A stretch of DNA of 64,000 nucleotides. It comes from Phytomonospora endophytica. GTDB lineage: Bacteria > Actinomycetota > Actinomycetes > Mycobacteriales > Micromonosporaceae. This document shows, one piece after another, positions 1-8,548 of the stretch (the stretch's first letter is position 1; every line of letters starts with the position of its first letter). The notes below the pieces were generated by a model, which made no database searches, was not told the origin of the DNA, and was given only the letters and a program-made list of their open reading frames with translations. The stretch is from assembly GCF_014202425.1 (NCBI RefSeq), contig NZ_JACHGT010000009.1, positions 62,001 to 126,000 of the forward strand, read 5' to 3'. Made by a program: the position numbers and the translations under genes.

Positions 1-227
1 CCGGAGTCGCCCCAGCCGCCGGAGTCACCCGAGTCGCTCTCGTAGCCGGAGCCGGAGTCCCCATAGGACGATGACGAGGAGTGGTAGTACCCGCCCCCTC
101 CACCACGGCGCTCGGACTTCCCCCAGCGGCCTTTGCCGCCGAGGATCGCCGCCGCGATGACACCGCCGATGATCAGGAAGACACAGAGGACTCCGGGGTC
201 GAGACCGGACGACGCAGCGAGCACCAT
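1..227 (-). CDS. Membrane-anchored protein with Gly/Ser-rich tail (3' end off the window)
   Basis: The reading frame opens at an ATG at 227 and runs off the left edge, so the C-terminus is missing. The visible 75 residues are a short N-terminus, one hydrophobic helix (about residues 12-30, GVLCVFLIIGGVIAAAILGG), a basic stop-transfer stretch (KGRWGKSERR) and a tail of Gly, Ser, Tyr and Asp (GYYHSSSSSYGDSGSG). This predicts a single-pass protein with a flexible low-complexity segment. The next two minus-strand genes have the same plan, so the three may form a small envelope-protein cluster. No enzymatic domain is visible. The frame has good third-position GC, but the start has no clear Shine-Dalgarno sequence. 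Confidence 0.55.
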   Translation of the reverse strand, partial: MVLAASSGLDPGVLCVFLIIGGVIAAAILGGKGRWGKSERRGGGGGYYHSSSSSYGDSGSGYESDSGDSGGWGDS

Positions 228-276
228 CACGCCAGGGTAGGGACGCTGTCAACACCGTCCCGTTACCGTCGCGGAC

Positions 277-579
277 TCAGTACGGCGGCTGCTGCGGCGG
301 GTACTGGGGAGGCTGCCCGGGGTCCTGAGGAGGCTGGCCGTACGGGTACTGCTGCTGTTGCTGCGAAGGCGGCTGACCGTACGGATACTCGCCGCTCTGC
401 GGCGGCTGCGGGTAACCGCTCTGCGGGCCGGGTGGGTACGGCGGCTGACCGTACTGCTGCGGACCGTAGGGGTTGGCGTTCTTCTTCTTGTTGTTGACGA
501 TCACGATCGGGACGACGATCGCCGCCGCGACCACCACGAGAATCAAGAAGACGCACAGCAGACTGCTGACCCGCAACAT
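277..579 (-). CDS. Small membrane protein with Pro/Tyr/Gln-rich repeats
   Basis: A 100-residue protein. Residues 1-28 are one hydrophobic helix (SLLCVFLILVVVAAAIVVPI) followed by a Lys cluster (NNKKKN). The rest is a disordered tail of repeated YGQPP, YPPG and PQQ motifs with a run of five Gln. Such proline-rich tails occur in actinobacterial membrane proteins and may bind other proteins or the wall; no function can be assigned. I prefer the ATG at 579 over a GTG at 585 because GGGTGA sits a few bases upstream of the ATG. It lies between two other single-helix genes on the same strand. Confidence 0.6.
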   Translation of the reverse strand: MLRVSSLLCVFLILVVVAAAIVVPIVIVNNKKKNANPYGPQQYGQPPYPPGPQSGYPQPPQSGEYPYGQPPSQQQQQYPYGQPPQDPGQPPQYPPQQPPY

Positions 580-620
580 TGTCACCCACTCGTTCCACGT
601 CTCCGTAGCCCGAAGACGTC

Positions 621-1394
621 CTAGAAACCGCCGAAGTCGCCCCCGCCACCGAAGTCGCCTCCGCCGAAGTCACCGCCACCATAGTCCCCGCCGCCGTCAC
701 CGCCACCGTCACCGCCGCCGTCTCCACCGTCGGAGCCGGCGCCGTCGGCGTAACCGTCGGCGTAGGCGCCGTCGATCATCCCGCCGTACATCGCGGGCAT
801 GATCAGCGCGTCGAAGATCAGCATCGTGCCGAGGACGCTCGCGCCGCCGATCAGCGCCGGACGCCACCACGGCTCGGAGTACCAGCCACCCGGAACCGGT
901 CGGCCGCCGACCATCCCGCCCGGGTAGTAGTGCCGGTTGCCCTTGCCCGGGGTGGGGCTGGCGCTGTAGTGGTGGCCGTCGACGTCGGCGTCGATGCGCT
1001 CCTTGACCTGCCCGGCGCGCGACTGCCCGTGCAGCGTCGGCAGCTCCGGACCGGGGTCGATGCCGAGCGCGGTACGGGCCGCTCGCACGTAGTACAGGCC
1101 TTCCAGGGCCGTCTGCCCGGCCAGGTCGTACTGCTTGAGGGTCGTCGCGCGCTCCAGCTGGGCGCCGGCGGCGTTGTAGCGTTCGCCGGCGTCGACGAGG
1201 GCCTGCTGCACGGCGACGTCGTCGCCCGCGGTGAGGTTCATGGTCTGTCCGCCGAGGCGCTCATACCAGCGCTGGGCCTCCTCGCGCGCGTCGGCGACGC
1301 GCCGGGCGGCGGCCTTGCGGCCGAGGATCACGACGGCGACCACCACGATGGCGACCGCGAGAAGAATGACGACCGGAACGACGTAACCCGACAT
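621..1394 (-). CDS. DUF1542-like membrane protein with Gly/Asp/Phe-rich tail
   Basis: A 257-residue protein starting MSGYVV. An N-terminal membrane helix (about residues 4-25) is followed by a helical soluble region (about 30-150) with REEAQRWYERLGGQTMNL and QLERATTLKQYDLAGQTALE, then a Tyr/Pro/Trp-rich stretch. A second hydrophobic segment around 185-205 (IGGASVLGTMLIFDALIMPA) is followed by a tail of GGGD and FGGGDFGG repeats. The layout matches actinobacterial DUF1542-type membrane proteins; the role is unknown. It is divergent from rmuC, with only 42 bp between the two starts, so they share a promoter region. Confidence 0.7.
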   Translation of the reverse strand: MSGYVVPVVILLAVAIVVVAVVILGRKAAARRVADAREEAQRWYERLGGQTMNLTAGDDVAVQQALVDAGERYNAAGAQLERATTLKQYDLAGQTALEGLYYVRAARTALGIDPGPELPTLHGQSRAGQVKERIDADVDGHHYSASPTPGKGNRHYYPGGMVGGRPVPGGWYSEPWWRPALIGGASVLGTMLIFDALIMPAMYGGMIDGAYADGYADGAGSDGGDGGGDGGGDGGGDYGGGDFGGGDFGGGGDFGGF

Positions 1395-1436
1395 GTCTGA
1401 ACGGTACCCGGGAAAACTGAGGGCACACTGGAGCGC

Positions 1437-2615
1437 ATGTCGTATGTCCTGATAGCGATCGTCTGTCTGGTTGCCGGGGGCGCGCTCGGCTGGTTCGCGG
1501 CCCGCGCGAAGACGGCGGCGGAGACCGCGACGCTCACCGCGAGACTGGCCGCGCGCGAGGAGGGCGAGACGCGCTTCGAGCAGTCCCTGCGGGCCTTGAG
1601 TCATGACGTGCACGCCGAGGCCAAGGCCGGGCTGTCGGAGCTGGTGCGGCCGCTGTGGGAGAGCCTCGACCGGTATGAGGCGCACATCGCCGACGTCGAG
1701 CGCGCCCGCATCGAGGCTTATGCCACCTTGCGCACGCAGGTGTCGGAGGTCGCGCAGACGTCGGACCGCTTGAGGGCGGAGACGGCGTCGCTGTCGTCGG
1801 CGATGAAGGCGCCCCAGGTGCGGGGAAGGTGGGGCGAGCACCAGCTGCGCCGGATCGTCGAGGCCGCCGGGATGCTGGAGCACTGCGACTTCAGCGAGCA
1901 GGTGACGGTGGCCGTCGAGGAGCGGACGTTCCGGCCGGACCTGGTGGTGCACCTGGCGGGCGGGAAGCAGGTGGTGGTCGACGCCAAGGCGCCGTTCGAC
2001 GGGTACATGGAGGCGATGGAGGCGGGCGACGACGAGCCGCGCCGCAACAGCGCCCTGTCGGTGCACGCCAAGCAGCTGCGGGCGCACGTGGACGCGCTGT
2101 CGCGCAAGGAGTACTGGCGAGCGTTCCCGACGACGCCGGAGTTCGTGGTGCTGTACGTGCCCGCGGACGCCTTCTTGGATGCGGCCCTTCGCCGTGAGCC
2201 GACCCTGCTGGAGTACGCGTTTTCGAGGGACATCGTCCTCGCGACACCCGCCACGTTGGTCGCAATGCTCCGGACCATTGCCTACAGCTGGCGGCAGGAC
2301 ACCCTGGCGAAGAACGCGCTGGAAGTCCACGCCCTCGCCAAGGACCTGTACGCGCGCTTGTCGACGGTGGGCGGGCACCTGACGAAGCTGGGGGCGTCGC
2401 TGGGGGCGTCGGTGTCGTCGTACAACAAGGCGGTGGGGTCGATGGAGTCGCGGGTGCTGGTGACGGCGAGGAAGTTCGCCGAGATGGGGGTGAGCAAGGA
2501 GGTCATCCCCGACCTGGATCCGGTGGAGCTGACGCCCCGGCAGGTACAGGCGGCGGAGTTGGTGGACGACGGGCTTCAGGACTCGGGCGGGGAATCGACC
2601 CAGACGAGGCGGTAG
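1437..2615 (+). CDS. rmuC: DNA recombination protein RmuC
   Basis: A 392-residue protein. An N-terminal membrane anchor (about 3-23) is followed by a coiled-coil segment (about 25-110), then the RmuC domain with the family's RGRWGE motif near residue 128 and VVDAKAPFDGY near residue 180. RmuC proteins are linked to limiting inversions and rearrangements at repeats and are predicted nuclease-like. That role is suggestive next to the repeat tracts elsewhere in the window, but this link is only inference. A CACACT hexamer ends 7 nt before the ATG with no Shine-Dalgarno sequence, which suggests leaderless transcription. The C-terminal 8 codons overlap a DUF397 remnant in another frame. Confidence 0.93.
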   Translation: MSYVLIAIVCLVAGGALGWFAARAKTAAETATLTARLAAREEGETRFEQSLRALSHDVHAEAKAGLSELVRPLWESLDRYEAHIADVERARIEAYATLRTQVSEVAQTSDRLRAETASLSSAMKAPQVRGRWGEHQLRRIVEAAGMLEHCDFSEQVTVAVEERTFRPDLVVHLAGGKQVVVDAKAPFDGYMEAMEAGDDEPRRNSALSVHAKQLRAHVDALSRKEYWRAFPTTPEFVVLYVPADAFLDAALRREPTLLEYAFSRDIVLATPATLVAMLRTIAYSWRQDTLAKNALEVHALAKDLYARLSTVGGHLTKLGASLGASVSSYNKAVGSMESRVLVTARKFAEMGVSKEVIPDLDPVELTPRQVQAAELVDDGLQDSGGESTQTRR

Positions 2616-2731
2616 CGGTCGCCGCTCGCCCGGACGTCCTCGTCCATGACACCAAGGGCCGCTCCGGCGCCGTCCTCACCATCTCCCCCTCGGCCTGGCA
2701 CGGGTTCATCCGGAGCCTCCGCGAGGGCTAA
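2591..2731 (+). pseudogene. DUF397 domain remnant
   Basis: An open frame overlapping the end of rmuC and ending at TAA 2729-2731 encodes VLVHDTKGRSGAVLTISPSA followed by WHGFIRSLREG. This matches the C-terminal half of DUF397 proteins, with the V-DSK-P-G-VLTF and AW-F motifs. No start codon lies in frame upstream, and the N-terminal WRKSS-SG half is absent. DUF397 genes normally follow a helix-turn-helix partner gene, and none is here. I read it as a decayed fragment. Its stop codon overlaps the likely -10 of the next gene. Confidence 0.5.
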
Positions 2732-2740
2732 CCTCACCCC

Positions 2741-3679
2741 ATGCCGCACCCCATGATCGAACCCGCCCTCACCCTCCTCACCAGCAACTACATCTTCCCG
2801 GACAAAGCCGCCACCATCGCCGCCGCCGTCCGCGAACGCGACGCCGCCGGCGACTACGACGGCCTCGACGAGCCCACCCTCGGCGAGCGCGTCACCGCCC
2901 TCTTCGACGAGCTCTCCGGTGACAAGCACCTCCGCCTGCGCCCGACCGCGAACCCGGGTGCCGAGACACCGGCGGAGGCGGACATCATCGCCGCGTGGGA
3001 AGCGCATCTGACGCGCACCAACCACGGCGTCGCCGAGGTTCGCCGCCTGCCCGGCAACGTCGGTCTGATCTCGCTGACGAACATCAGCTCGCCGGAGAGC
3101 GGCTCGGCGGTGATCGCGGCGGCGATGACCCTCGTCGCGAACACGCACGCCCTGATCTTCGACAACCGCCAGAACAGGGGCGGCTCCCCCGAGGGCGTCC
3201 AGCTGTGGCACAGCCACCTGTTCCCCGACGGCGACACGCACCTCAACGACATCTTCACCGGCGGCACCGGCGTGACGCGCCAGTACTGGACGCTCCCCGC
3301 CGTCCCCGGCCCGCGCTACCACGACCGCCCGGTCTGGAACCTGACGTCGTCGACGACCTTCTCGGCCGGCGAGGAGTTCAGCTACAACCTCAAGACGCTC
3401 AAGCGCGCGACTCTCGTCGGCGAAACGACCCGGGGCGGCGCGCACCCGACCGAGGTGTTCCCGTTGTCGGCGACCTTCGAGATCACCATCCCGATCGCCC
3501 GCTCCATCAACCCGGTGACCGGCACCAACTGGGAGGGCACGGGCGTCGTCCCCGACATCGCGGTGCCCGCCGACGACGCCTTCGGCGTCGCCTACAAGGC
3601 CGCCCTCGAACACGTCATCGCCGGCGACCCGCACCCGGCGACGCTCGCCGAGGCGAAAGAGGCCCTGGCCGGGCTCTAA
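2741..3679 (+). CDS. S41 family (IRBP/Tsp-type) serine peptidase
   Basis: A 312-residue protein. An N-terminal helical region typical of retinol-binding-protein-like (IRBP) S41 peptidases precedes the protease core. The core carries LIFDNRQNRGGSPEGVQL, the nucleophile region TSSTTFSAGEEF (Ser near residue 206) and LKRATLVGETTRGGAHP with the companion Lys/Glu. S41 enzymes use a Ser-Lys dyad. There is no signal peptide and no PDZ domain, so this small form is probably cytoplasmic; the substrate is unknown. TAACCT ends 6-7 nt before the ATG, which suggests a leaderless start. It converges with the MerR gene, with a 4-bp overlap of the two stop regions. Confidence 0.82.
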   Translation: MPHPMIEPALTLLTSNYIFPDKAATIAAAVRERDAAGDYDGLDEPTLGERVTALFDELSGDKHLRLRPTANPGAETPAEADIIAAWEAHLTRTNHGVAEVRRLPGNVGLISLTNISSPESGSAVIAAAMTLVANTHALIFDNRQNRGGSPEGVQLWHSHLFPDGDTHLNDIFTGGTGVTRQYWTLPAVPGPRYHDRPVWNLTSSTTFSAGEEFSYNLKTLKRATLVGETTRGGAHPTEVFPLSATFEITIPIARSINPVTGTNWEGTGVVPDIAVPADDAFGVAYKAALEHVIAGDPHPATLAEAKEALAGL

Positions 3680-4065
3680 ACCGACGCCGAGGCCGATGCC
3701 GCGGGGGCCGCGACCTCGCGGTACCACTTCACCTTGTTGCGGATGTAGGCCTGCCTGTCGCGCATGCCCGCGATCTCCTCGGAGACGCGGGCATCGTGCT
3801 CTTCGAGGAGCGCGATCCGCTCGCCCATCGTGTGGTCGCCTTCGCGGCACAGTTCGGCGAAGCGGCGCATCTCGACGATCGGCATACCGGTGTTGCGCAG
3901 GCACGACAGCGTCCCGAGCCAGCCGATGTCGTCGTCGGTGAAGCGCCGGTGGCCCGACGACGCGCGGTGCACCGAGTCGAGCAGGCCGATGCGCTCGTAG
4001 TAGCGGAGGGTGTCGAGGCTGAAGCCGGTCCGTTCGGCCGTCTCCGAGGGGGAGTAGTACTTCAT
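3676..4065 (-). CDS. MerR family transcriptional regulator
   Basis: A 129-residue regulator. The N-terminal winged helix-turn-helix has the MerR signature (YYSPSETAERTGFSLDTLRYYERIGLL), then the wing (SGHRRFTDDDIGWL) and a dimerising coiled coil (about 75-115). No cysteine cluster for metals or redox is present in the effector region, so the signal is probably organic or unknown. It is divergently transcribed from the aldo/keto reductase, and a perfect 20-bp palindrome lies between the two genes. That makes it the likely direct activator of the reductase. Confidence 0.9.
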   Translation of the reverse strand: MKYYSPSETAERTGFSLDTLRYYERIGLLDSVHRASSGHRRFTDDDIGWLGTLSCLRNTGMPIVEMRRFAELCREGDHTMGERIALLEEHDARVSEEIAGMRDRQAYIRNKVKWYREVAAPAASASASV

Positions 4066-4112
4066 CCGTCAAAGCATGCCAGCTGATCTCCGCCGGGCGC
4101 ATCTTTCGCGGC

Positions 4113-4143
4113 TTGACCTGGAGCGCGCTCCAGGTTGCACAGT
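4113..4143 (+). promoter_or_regulatory. MerR-type promoter and operator for the aldo/keto reductase
   Basis: A -35 TTGACC (4113-4118) and a -10-like CACAGT (4138-4143) are separated by 19 bp, the over-long spacer typical of MerR-activated promoters. The perfect palindrome ACCTGGAGCGCGCTCCAGGT (4116-4135) fills the spacer. The distance from the -10 predicts transcription starting at or next to the ATG at 4150, so the message is probably leaderless. Confidence 0.85.
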
Positions 4144-4149
4144 GATCGC

Positions 4150-5067
4150 ATGACGAACGAACTCGCCCTCGGCACGGTCTCCTTCGGCACCACCATCGAC
4201 GAAGAGCGCTGCTTCGCGATCTTCGACCGCTTCGCCGACGGCGGGGGCCGCATCATCGACACCGCGGACAACTACAACTTCTGGGACGAGGGCGCCGACG
4301 GCGGCGAGGCCGAGCGCATGCTGGGCAGGTGGCTCGCGAGCCGGGGCCGCGAAGGCCTGACGATCGCGACGAAGCTCGGCGCGCAGCCGGTCGGGCCGGG
4401 CGAGTGGCCCGACAACACCGAGGGCCTGTCGGCGAAGGCGATCCGGACGGCCCTCGACGGGAGCCTGCGACGTCTCGGCGTCGATCACGTCGACGTCCTC
4501 TACGCGCACATCGAGGACCGCCGTGTCGGCCTCGACGAGACGATGGAGGCGCTGCACGAGCAGGTCGCGGCGGGCAAGGTCGGGCGCATCGGTGTCAGCA
4601 ACCACGCCGTCTGGCGCGTCGAGCGCGCCCAGAACCTGGCGGCCGCGAACGGCTGGACGCCCTTCACGTGGCTCCAGTACCGGCACTCCTACCTCCAGCC
4701 CCGGCCCGACGCGGCCCTCGACCAGAGCGGCCACCGCGTCGCCCAGCCCGACCTGCTCGACTACGTGCGGAGCAACCCCGAGCTGACGCTCTTCGCGTAC
4801 ACGTCGATGATCTTCGGCGCCTACGGCGGCCGCCCCCTCCCCGAGGCCTACGACCACGCCGGCACCACCGCGAAACTCGCCGTGCTCGCCGAAGTCGCCG
4901 CCGAACTGGAGGCCTCGACGAGCCAGGTCGTGCTCGCCTGGCTGATGGGTGACGGGATCGTCCCGATCATCGGGTCGAGCCGCCTGGAGACTCTCGACGA
5001 GAACCTGGCCGCGCGCGACGTGAAACTGAGCGATGGGCAGCGCGCGCGGTTGAACGCGGCGGGCTAG
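4150..5067 (+). CDS. Aldo/keto reductase
   Basis: A 305-residue NADPH-dependent TIM-barrel oxidoreductase. Family marks are an N-terminal LALGTVSFGTTIDE, GRIIDTADNYNFW (catalytic Asp/Tyr), ATKLG (Lys), LRRLGVDHVDVLYAHIEDR and GRIGVSNHAVW. The C-terminus has the cofactor loop GIVPIIGSSRLETLDENL. The substrate cannot be read off. I choose the ATG at 4150 over an in-frame TTG at 4135 because the MerR promoter places the transcript start there. It converges with the MFS gene; the two stop codons overlap. Confidence 0.9.
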   Translation: MTNELALGTVSFGTTIDEERCFAIFDRFADGGGRIIDTADNYNFWDEGADGGEAERMLGRWLASRGREGLTIATKLGAQPVGPGEWPDNTEGLSAKAIRTALDGSLRRLGVDHVDVLYAHIEDRRVGLDETMEALHEQVAAGKVGRIGVSNHAVWRVERAQNLAAANGWTPFTWLQYRHSYLQPRPDAALDQSGHRVAQPDLLDYVRSNPELTLFAYTSMIFGAYGGRPLPEAYDHAGTTAKLAVLAEVAAELEASTSQVVLAWLMGDGIVPIIGSSRLETLDENLAARDVKLSDGQRARLNAAG

Positions 5068-6359
5068 TCGCGGGCGAGGCCGGGGGCGAGGAGCCCGGTC
5101 AGCAGCGGCGCCGCCGCCGCGACGGCCAGGGCACCGCCCGGCCCGAGCGGTCCCGACAGCGCTCCGGCCAGCGCCGAACCGGCCGCTCCCCCGACGAAGA
5201 AGCACAGGTTGAGCAGCCCCATCGCGGCTCCCCGCCGTCGCGGTTCGACGGCGGCGGAGACGCGGCCGGTCGCCACGACCTGGGTGGTCGCGAAGCCCGT
5301 GGTCGCCAGCGACGTTCCGACGACGAGTCCCCAGGCGCCGCCGACACCGAGCCCGGCGGCGGCGCCCGCGACGGCTGCGGCGATCGCGACGGCCGCAAGA
5401 ACCACCGGCCGGGCGGCCACGCGCGACACCACGGCCCCCAGCACGGCCCCGGGCAGCAGCGCGGCCCCGACCGCCAGAACACCCCAGTGGTGCTCACGCG
5501 CGAGGAGCTGTGGGACGGCGTACATGGCGGCGAACAGCCCCGCGTAGACGCCCGCGCCGACGGCCGCCGCGCGCAGGAAACGGCGGTCGGTGACGACCGC
5601 GCGGGGCACGAAGCCTTCGGGCCTGGCCACGACCCGCCGCCACAGTGCGACCGCCCCGCCGAGGAAGACCAGCGCGCACGCGAGGACGGCCGCGAAAGGC
5701 ATCGTGCGCGCCTGGATCAGCATGAGACCGGCCGTCGCGGTCGCCGTGAGCAGGAGCGCGCCGACGGCGTCGACGGGCCGCCGTTCCCGGGCCGCACCGG
5801 CCAGCGGGAGGCACAGCGGGACCGCCAGGACCGACAGCACCGGCAGGACGAGCGCGATCCGCCAGGTCAGAACCGAGGTCGTGATGCCTCCGGCGAAAGT
5901 CGCGGCGGCCGCGAAGACCGCGATCACCGCGCCGAAGACGGCCAGGACACGCCGCCGCTCGGCAGGGTCGGTCGCCGCGGCCAGCGCGAGTCCGCCCGCC
6001 GCGAGGGCACCGGACCCGAGGGCGAGCACCGCCCGACCGGCGATGAGCGTGCCGAGACCGGGTGCGTAGAGGCAGGCGAGCGCGCCTGCGGCGGCGATCG
6101 CGCTGCCCGACCAGAGGACGGCTCGGGTGCCGATGGCGTCGGCGAGTCGGCCGAAGAGGGCCGTGCCGACGCCGAGGGCGAGCGCGTGGACGGTGAGGAT
6201 CCAGGTCGCGGCGGCGGGGTCGGCGCCGAGCGAGGTGATGACGGCGGGCAGCGCGACGCCCGCGGCGGTGACGCCGAAGACGGCAGGTCCGAACAGGGCG
6301 CCGAGGCGCAGGCCGACGAGGCGGACGGCCGGTTGGGCAGGGGCATGGACAAGGGACAT
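5064..6359 (-). CDS. MFS transporter (multidrug/sugar efflux type)
   Basis: A 431-residue integral membrane protein with about 12 predicted helices. The loop 2-3 signature GTALFGRLADAIGTRAVLW, and the repeated GG/GA helix contacts fit drug:H+ antiporters of the DHA1/DHA2 type. A strong ribosome-binding site (GAGGAG) precedes the ATG at 6359; upstream in-frame codons are rejected. It is divergent from a quinone oxidoreductase-LuxR pair, and an inverted repeat lies between them, so the LuxR protein may control both directions. The substrate is unknown. Confidence 0.85.
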   Translation of the reverse strand: MSLVHAPAQPAVRLVGLRLGALFGPAVFGVTAAGVALPAVITSLGADPAAATWILTVHALALGVGTALFGRLADAIGTRAVLWSGSAIAAAGALACLYAPGLGTLIAGRAVLALGSGALAAGGLALAAATDPAERRRVLAVFGAVIAVFAAAATFAGGITTSVLTWRIALVLPVLSVLAVPLCLPLAGAARERRPVDAVGALLLTATATAGLMLIQARTMPFAAVLACALVFLGGAVALWRRVVARPEGFVPRAVVTDRRFLRAAAVGAGVYAGLFAAMYAVPQLLAREHHWGVLAVGAALLPGAVLGAVVSRVAARPVVLAAVAIAAAVAGAAAGLGVGGAWGLVVGTSLATTGFATTQVVATGRVSAAVEPRRRGAAMGLLNLCFFVGGAAGSALAGALSGPLGPGGALAVAAAAPLLTGLLAPGLARD

Positions 6360-6428
6360 GAGGGGCTCCTCGGGTCGGTGGATCTCGACCCTCCGCCGCC
6401 TCACCGGCCGGGCGTATCCCTCGCCTGC

Positions 6429-6452
6429 GGGGTTTCGCGGGCGGGAAACCCC
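6429..6452. promoter_or_regulatory. Inverted repeat between divergent MFS and oxidoreductase genes
   Basis: GGGGTTTC (6429-6436) and GAAACCCC (6445-6452) form perfect 8-bp arms around an 8-bp spacer, midway between the two divergent starts. This is a candidate operator; the regulator is not known. Confidence 0.45.
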
Positions 6453-6524
6453 TCAAACGCGGGGTGTGCGGAGCGCCGCCCGCGCCGGAGGCTCGAAGTC
6501 GTCACCGACCGAGAAGGAGCAGCC

Positions 6525-7493
6525 ATGCGCGCAGTCGTCGTCCACGAGGCGGGAAACCCCGAGGTGCTGGCCGTCGCCGAGCATCCCGATCCGGTGCCCG
6601 CGCCCGGTGAGGCCCTCGTCCGGGTCGCCGCGGCGGGTGTCAACTACATCGACGTCGCCCACTGCGCGGGGACCATCGCGGTACCGGGACCGTTCGTGCC
6701 GGGCGTCGAGGGCTCGGGCACGCTGCTGACGGCAACCGTCGACCTGCCCGCGGGCGCCCGGGTCGCCTGGGCGATGCCCAGGGGCCTGCACGAGGGCGCG
6801 GGTGGCTACGCCGAGAAGGTCGCCGTCCCCGTGGCCGGCCTCGTGCCCGTCCCCGACGGCATCACGCTGGACACCGCGGCCGCCGCGCTCATGCACGGCC
6901 TGACCGCGCACTACCTGACCCACTCCGTCCACGCCGTCCGGCCGGGCGACACCGTCCTCGTGCACGCCGCCGCCGGAGGGCTCGGGCTGACGTTGACGCA
7001 GGTCGCGCGGATCCGGGGCGCCCGGGTCATCGGCACGACGTCCACATCAGAGAAGGCCGCGATCGCCGAGAAGGCGGGCGCCGAGGTCGTCGGCTACGAG
7101 GACTTCGCCGCCGAGGCCCGCCGCCGCACCGACGGCGCCGGAGTCGCCGCCGTCTACGACGGAGTCGGCGCCGTGACCTTCGACGGCGGCCTGGCCGCCC
7201 TGCGCCGGCGCGGCACCTACGTCCTGCTCGGCACGGCCTCCGGTCCCGTCGCGCACGTCGACCCCGCACGGCTGCTGACGGGCGGGTCGCTGATGTTCAC
7301 CCGCCCCGGCATCATCGACTTCATCGCCGACCGCGAGGAACTCCTCGCCCGCGCCAACGACGTGTTCGGCTGGCTCGCCGAGGGCCTCCTCGACGTGCAC
7401 GTCGGCGCCCGGCTTGAGCTGGATCACGCCGCCGAGGCGCACCGCGCCCTCGAAGAACGGCGCACTATCGGTAAGACACTGCTGATCCCGTGA
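6525..7493 (+). CDS. Zinc-type alcohol dehydrogenase-like quinone oxidoreductase (MDR family)
   Basis: A 322-residue medium-chain dehydrogenase/reductase without structural-zinc cysteines, as in NADPH:quinone oxidoreductases. It has the N-terminal GroES-like fold (VRVAAAGVNYIDVAHCAGTI, PGVEGSG) and a Rossmann domain with VHAAAGGLGLTLTQVARIRG. GAGAAGGAG lies just upstream of the ATG. Its stop overlaps the GTG start of the LuxR gene by 4 bp, so the two are translationally coupled. The physiological substrate is not readable. Confidence 0.88.
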   Translation: MRAVVVHEAGNPEVLAVAEHPDPVPAPGEALVRVAAAGVNYIDVAHCAGTIAVPGPFVPGVEGSGTLLTATVDLPAGARVAWAMPRGLHEGAGGYAEKVAVPVAGLVPVPDGITLDTAAAALMHGLTAHYLTHSVHAVRPGDTVLVHAAAGGLGLTLTQVARIRGARVIGTTSTSEKAAIAEKAGAEVVGYEDFAAEARRRTDGAGVAAVYDGVGAVTFDGGLAALRRRGTYVLLGTASGPVAHVDPARLLTGGSLMFTRPGIIDFIADREELLARANDVFGWLAEGLLDVHVGARLELDHAAEAHRALEERRTIGKTLLIP

Positions 7494-8548
7494 CCGGAGG
7501 CGCCGTGGACACTCCCCTCGACCTGTTCGCGCGGGCCGCGCACCGGCTGCGGCGGCAGGTGCCCTTCGACTCGGCCGTGTGGCGCGCCGTCGACCCCTTC
7601 ACCGGCCTGCCGACCGCACCCATCCTCGGGCAGGACGTCACCGCCGAAGGCTGCGCGGCCTACTGGCGGATCGAGCTGGGCGGCGACCCGGTCAACGCCT
7701 TCGCCGAACTCGCCCGCGCGGCCTCGCCCGCCGCCGGGCTGCGCGAGAGCACCGGCGGGCTGCCCGCCCGGAGCGTGCTGTACCGCGACTTCATGCGCCC
7801 GCGCGGGATCGACGACGAGCTGCGTGCCGTCCTGCGCGCCGACGGTCTCCCGTGGGGCCAGATCAGCCTGTTCCGGCATCGCGGGCGGGCACCGTTCACC
7901 ATCGCGGAGACCCGCGCGGTCGCCGCGCTCTCGACGCCGCTCGCGCGTCGCCTGCGCGCCTTCGCCGTCCCCTCGACCGAGCCGCATGACGGCGCCGGTC
8001 CCGGGCTGCTGCTGTTCGACGCCGACGACCGGCTCGTCGCGGTCAACGACGAGGCGCGCGGGCATCTCGGCGACATGCCGCCCGGGCCCTCCGTCGAGAC
8101 GGCCTGGGGTGTGCGCGTGCCCGCGTGGGTGCACAGCACGGCGCTGCGGGCGCGGTGGGCCGACGAAGCCGGTGCCGCCCGGATCCGCATCCGCGGGCGC
8201 TCCGGCCGGTGGATCGTCTGCCACGCCACCTGCCTGCGCGCCCCCGACGGGACCCCCGTGCAGACGGCCGTCGTGCTGGAAGCGGCGGCGCCCTCGGAGG
8301 TCGCCACGCTCGTCGTGCAGGCCTACGGCCTGACGGCCCGCGAACTGGAGATGACGCAGTGCCTGGCGAGGGGCCTGGGTACCGCGGAGATCGCGGCGGC
8401 GCTGTACATTTCGCCGCACACCGTGCGCGACCACGTCAAGGCCGTGTTCGCCAAGGTCGGGGTGAGCAGCCGCCGGGAACTCGTGGCGCGGCTGTACACC
8501 GAGCAGTACGAGCCCCTCGGGGCGGCGGGCAAGACCGTGACGGCCTAG
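7490..8548 (+). CDS. LuxR family transcriptional regulator
   Basis: A 352-residue regulator. Residues 1-270 are a GAF/PAS-like sensor region without a phosphoacceptor receiver domain or nucleotide-binding loop. Residues about 280-335 are a LuxR (GerE) helix-turn-helix: [20 protein letters not shown], then [20 protein letters not shown] and GVSSRREL. It overlaps the oxidoreductase by 4 bp and converges with ispH. The ligand is unknown, and the likely targets are its own operon and the divergent MFS gene. Confidence 0.88.
   Translation: MTGGAVDTPLDLFARAAHRLRRQVPFDSAVWRAVDPFTGLPTAPILGQDVTAEGCAAYWRIELGGDPVNAFAELARAASPAAGLRESTGGLPARSVLYRDFMRPRGIDDELRAVLRADGLPWGQISLFRHRGRAPFTIAETRAVAALSTPLARRLRAFAVPSTEPHDGAGPGLLLFDADDRLVAVNDEARGHLGDMPPGPSVETAWGVRVPAWVHSTALRARWADEAGAARIRIRGRSGRWIVCHATCLRAPDGTPVQTAVVLEAAAPSEVATLVVQAYGLTARELEMTQCLARGLGTAEIAAALYISPHTVRDHVKAVFAKVGVSSRRELVARLYTEQYEPLGAAGKTVTA

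Noticed and set aside
621-2378. A 585-codon minus-strand frame covering rmuC and the DUF1542-like gene.
   Set aside because: Only its last 257 codons (from MSGYVV) are a real gene; the upstream part is the antisense shadow of rmuC with unlikely residue use.
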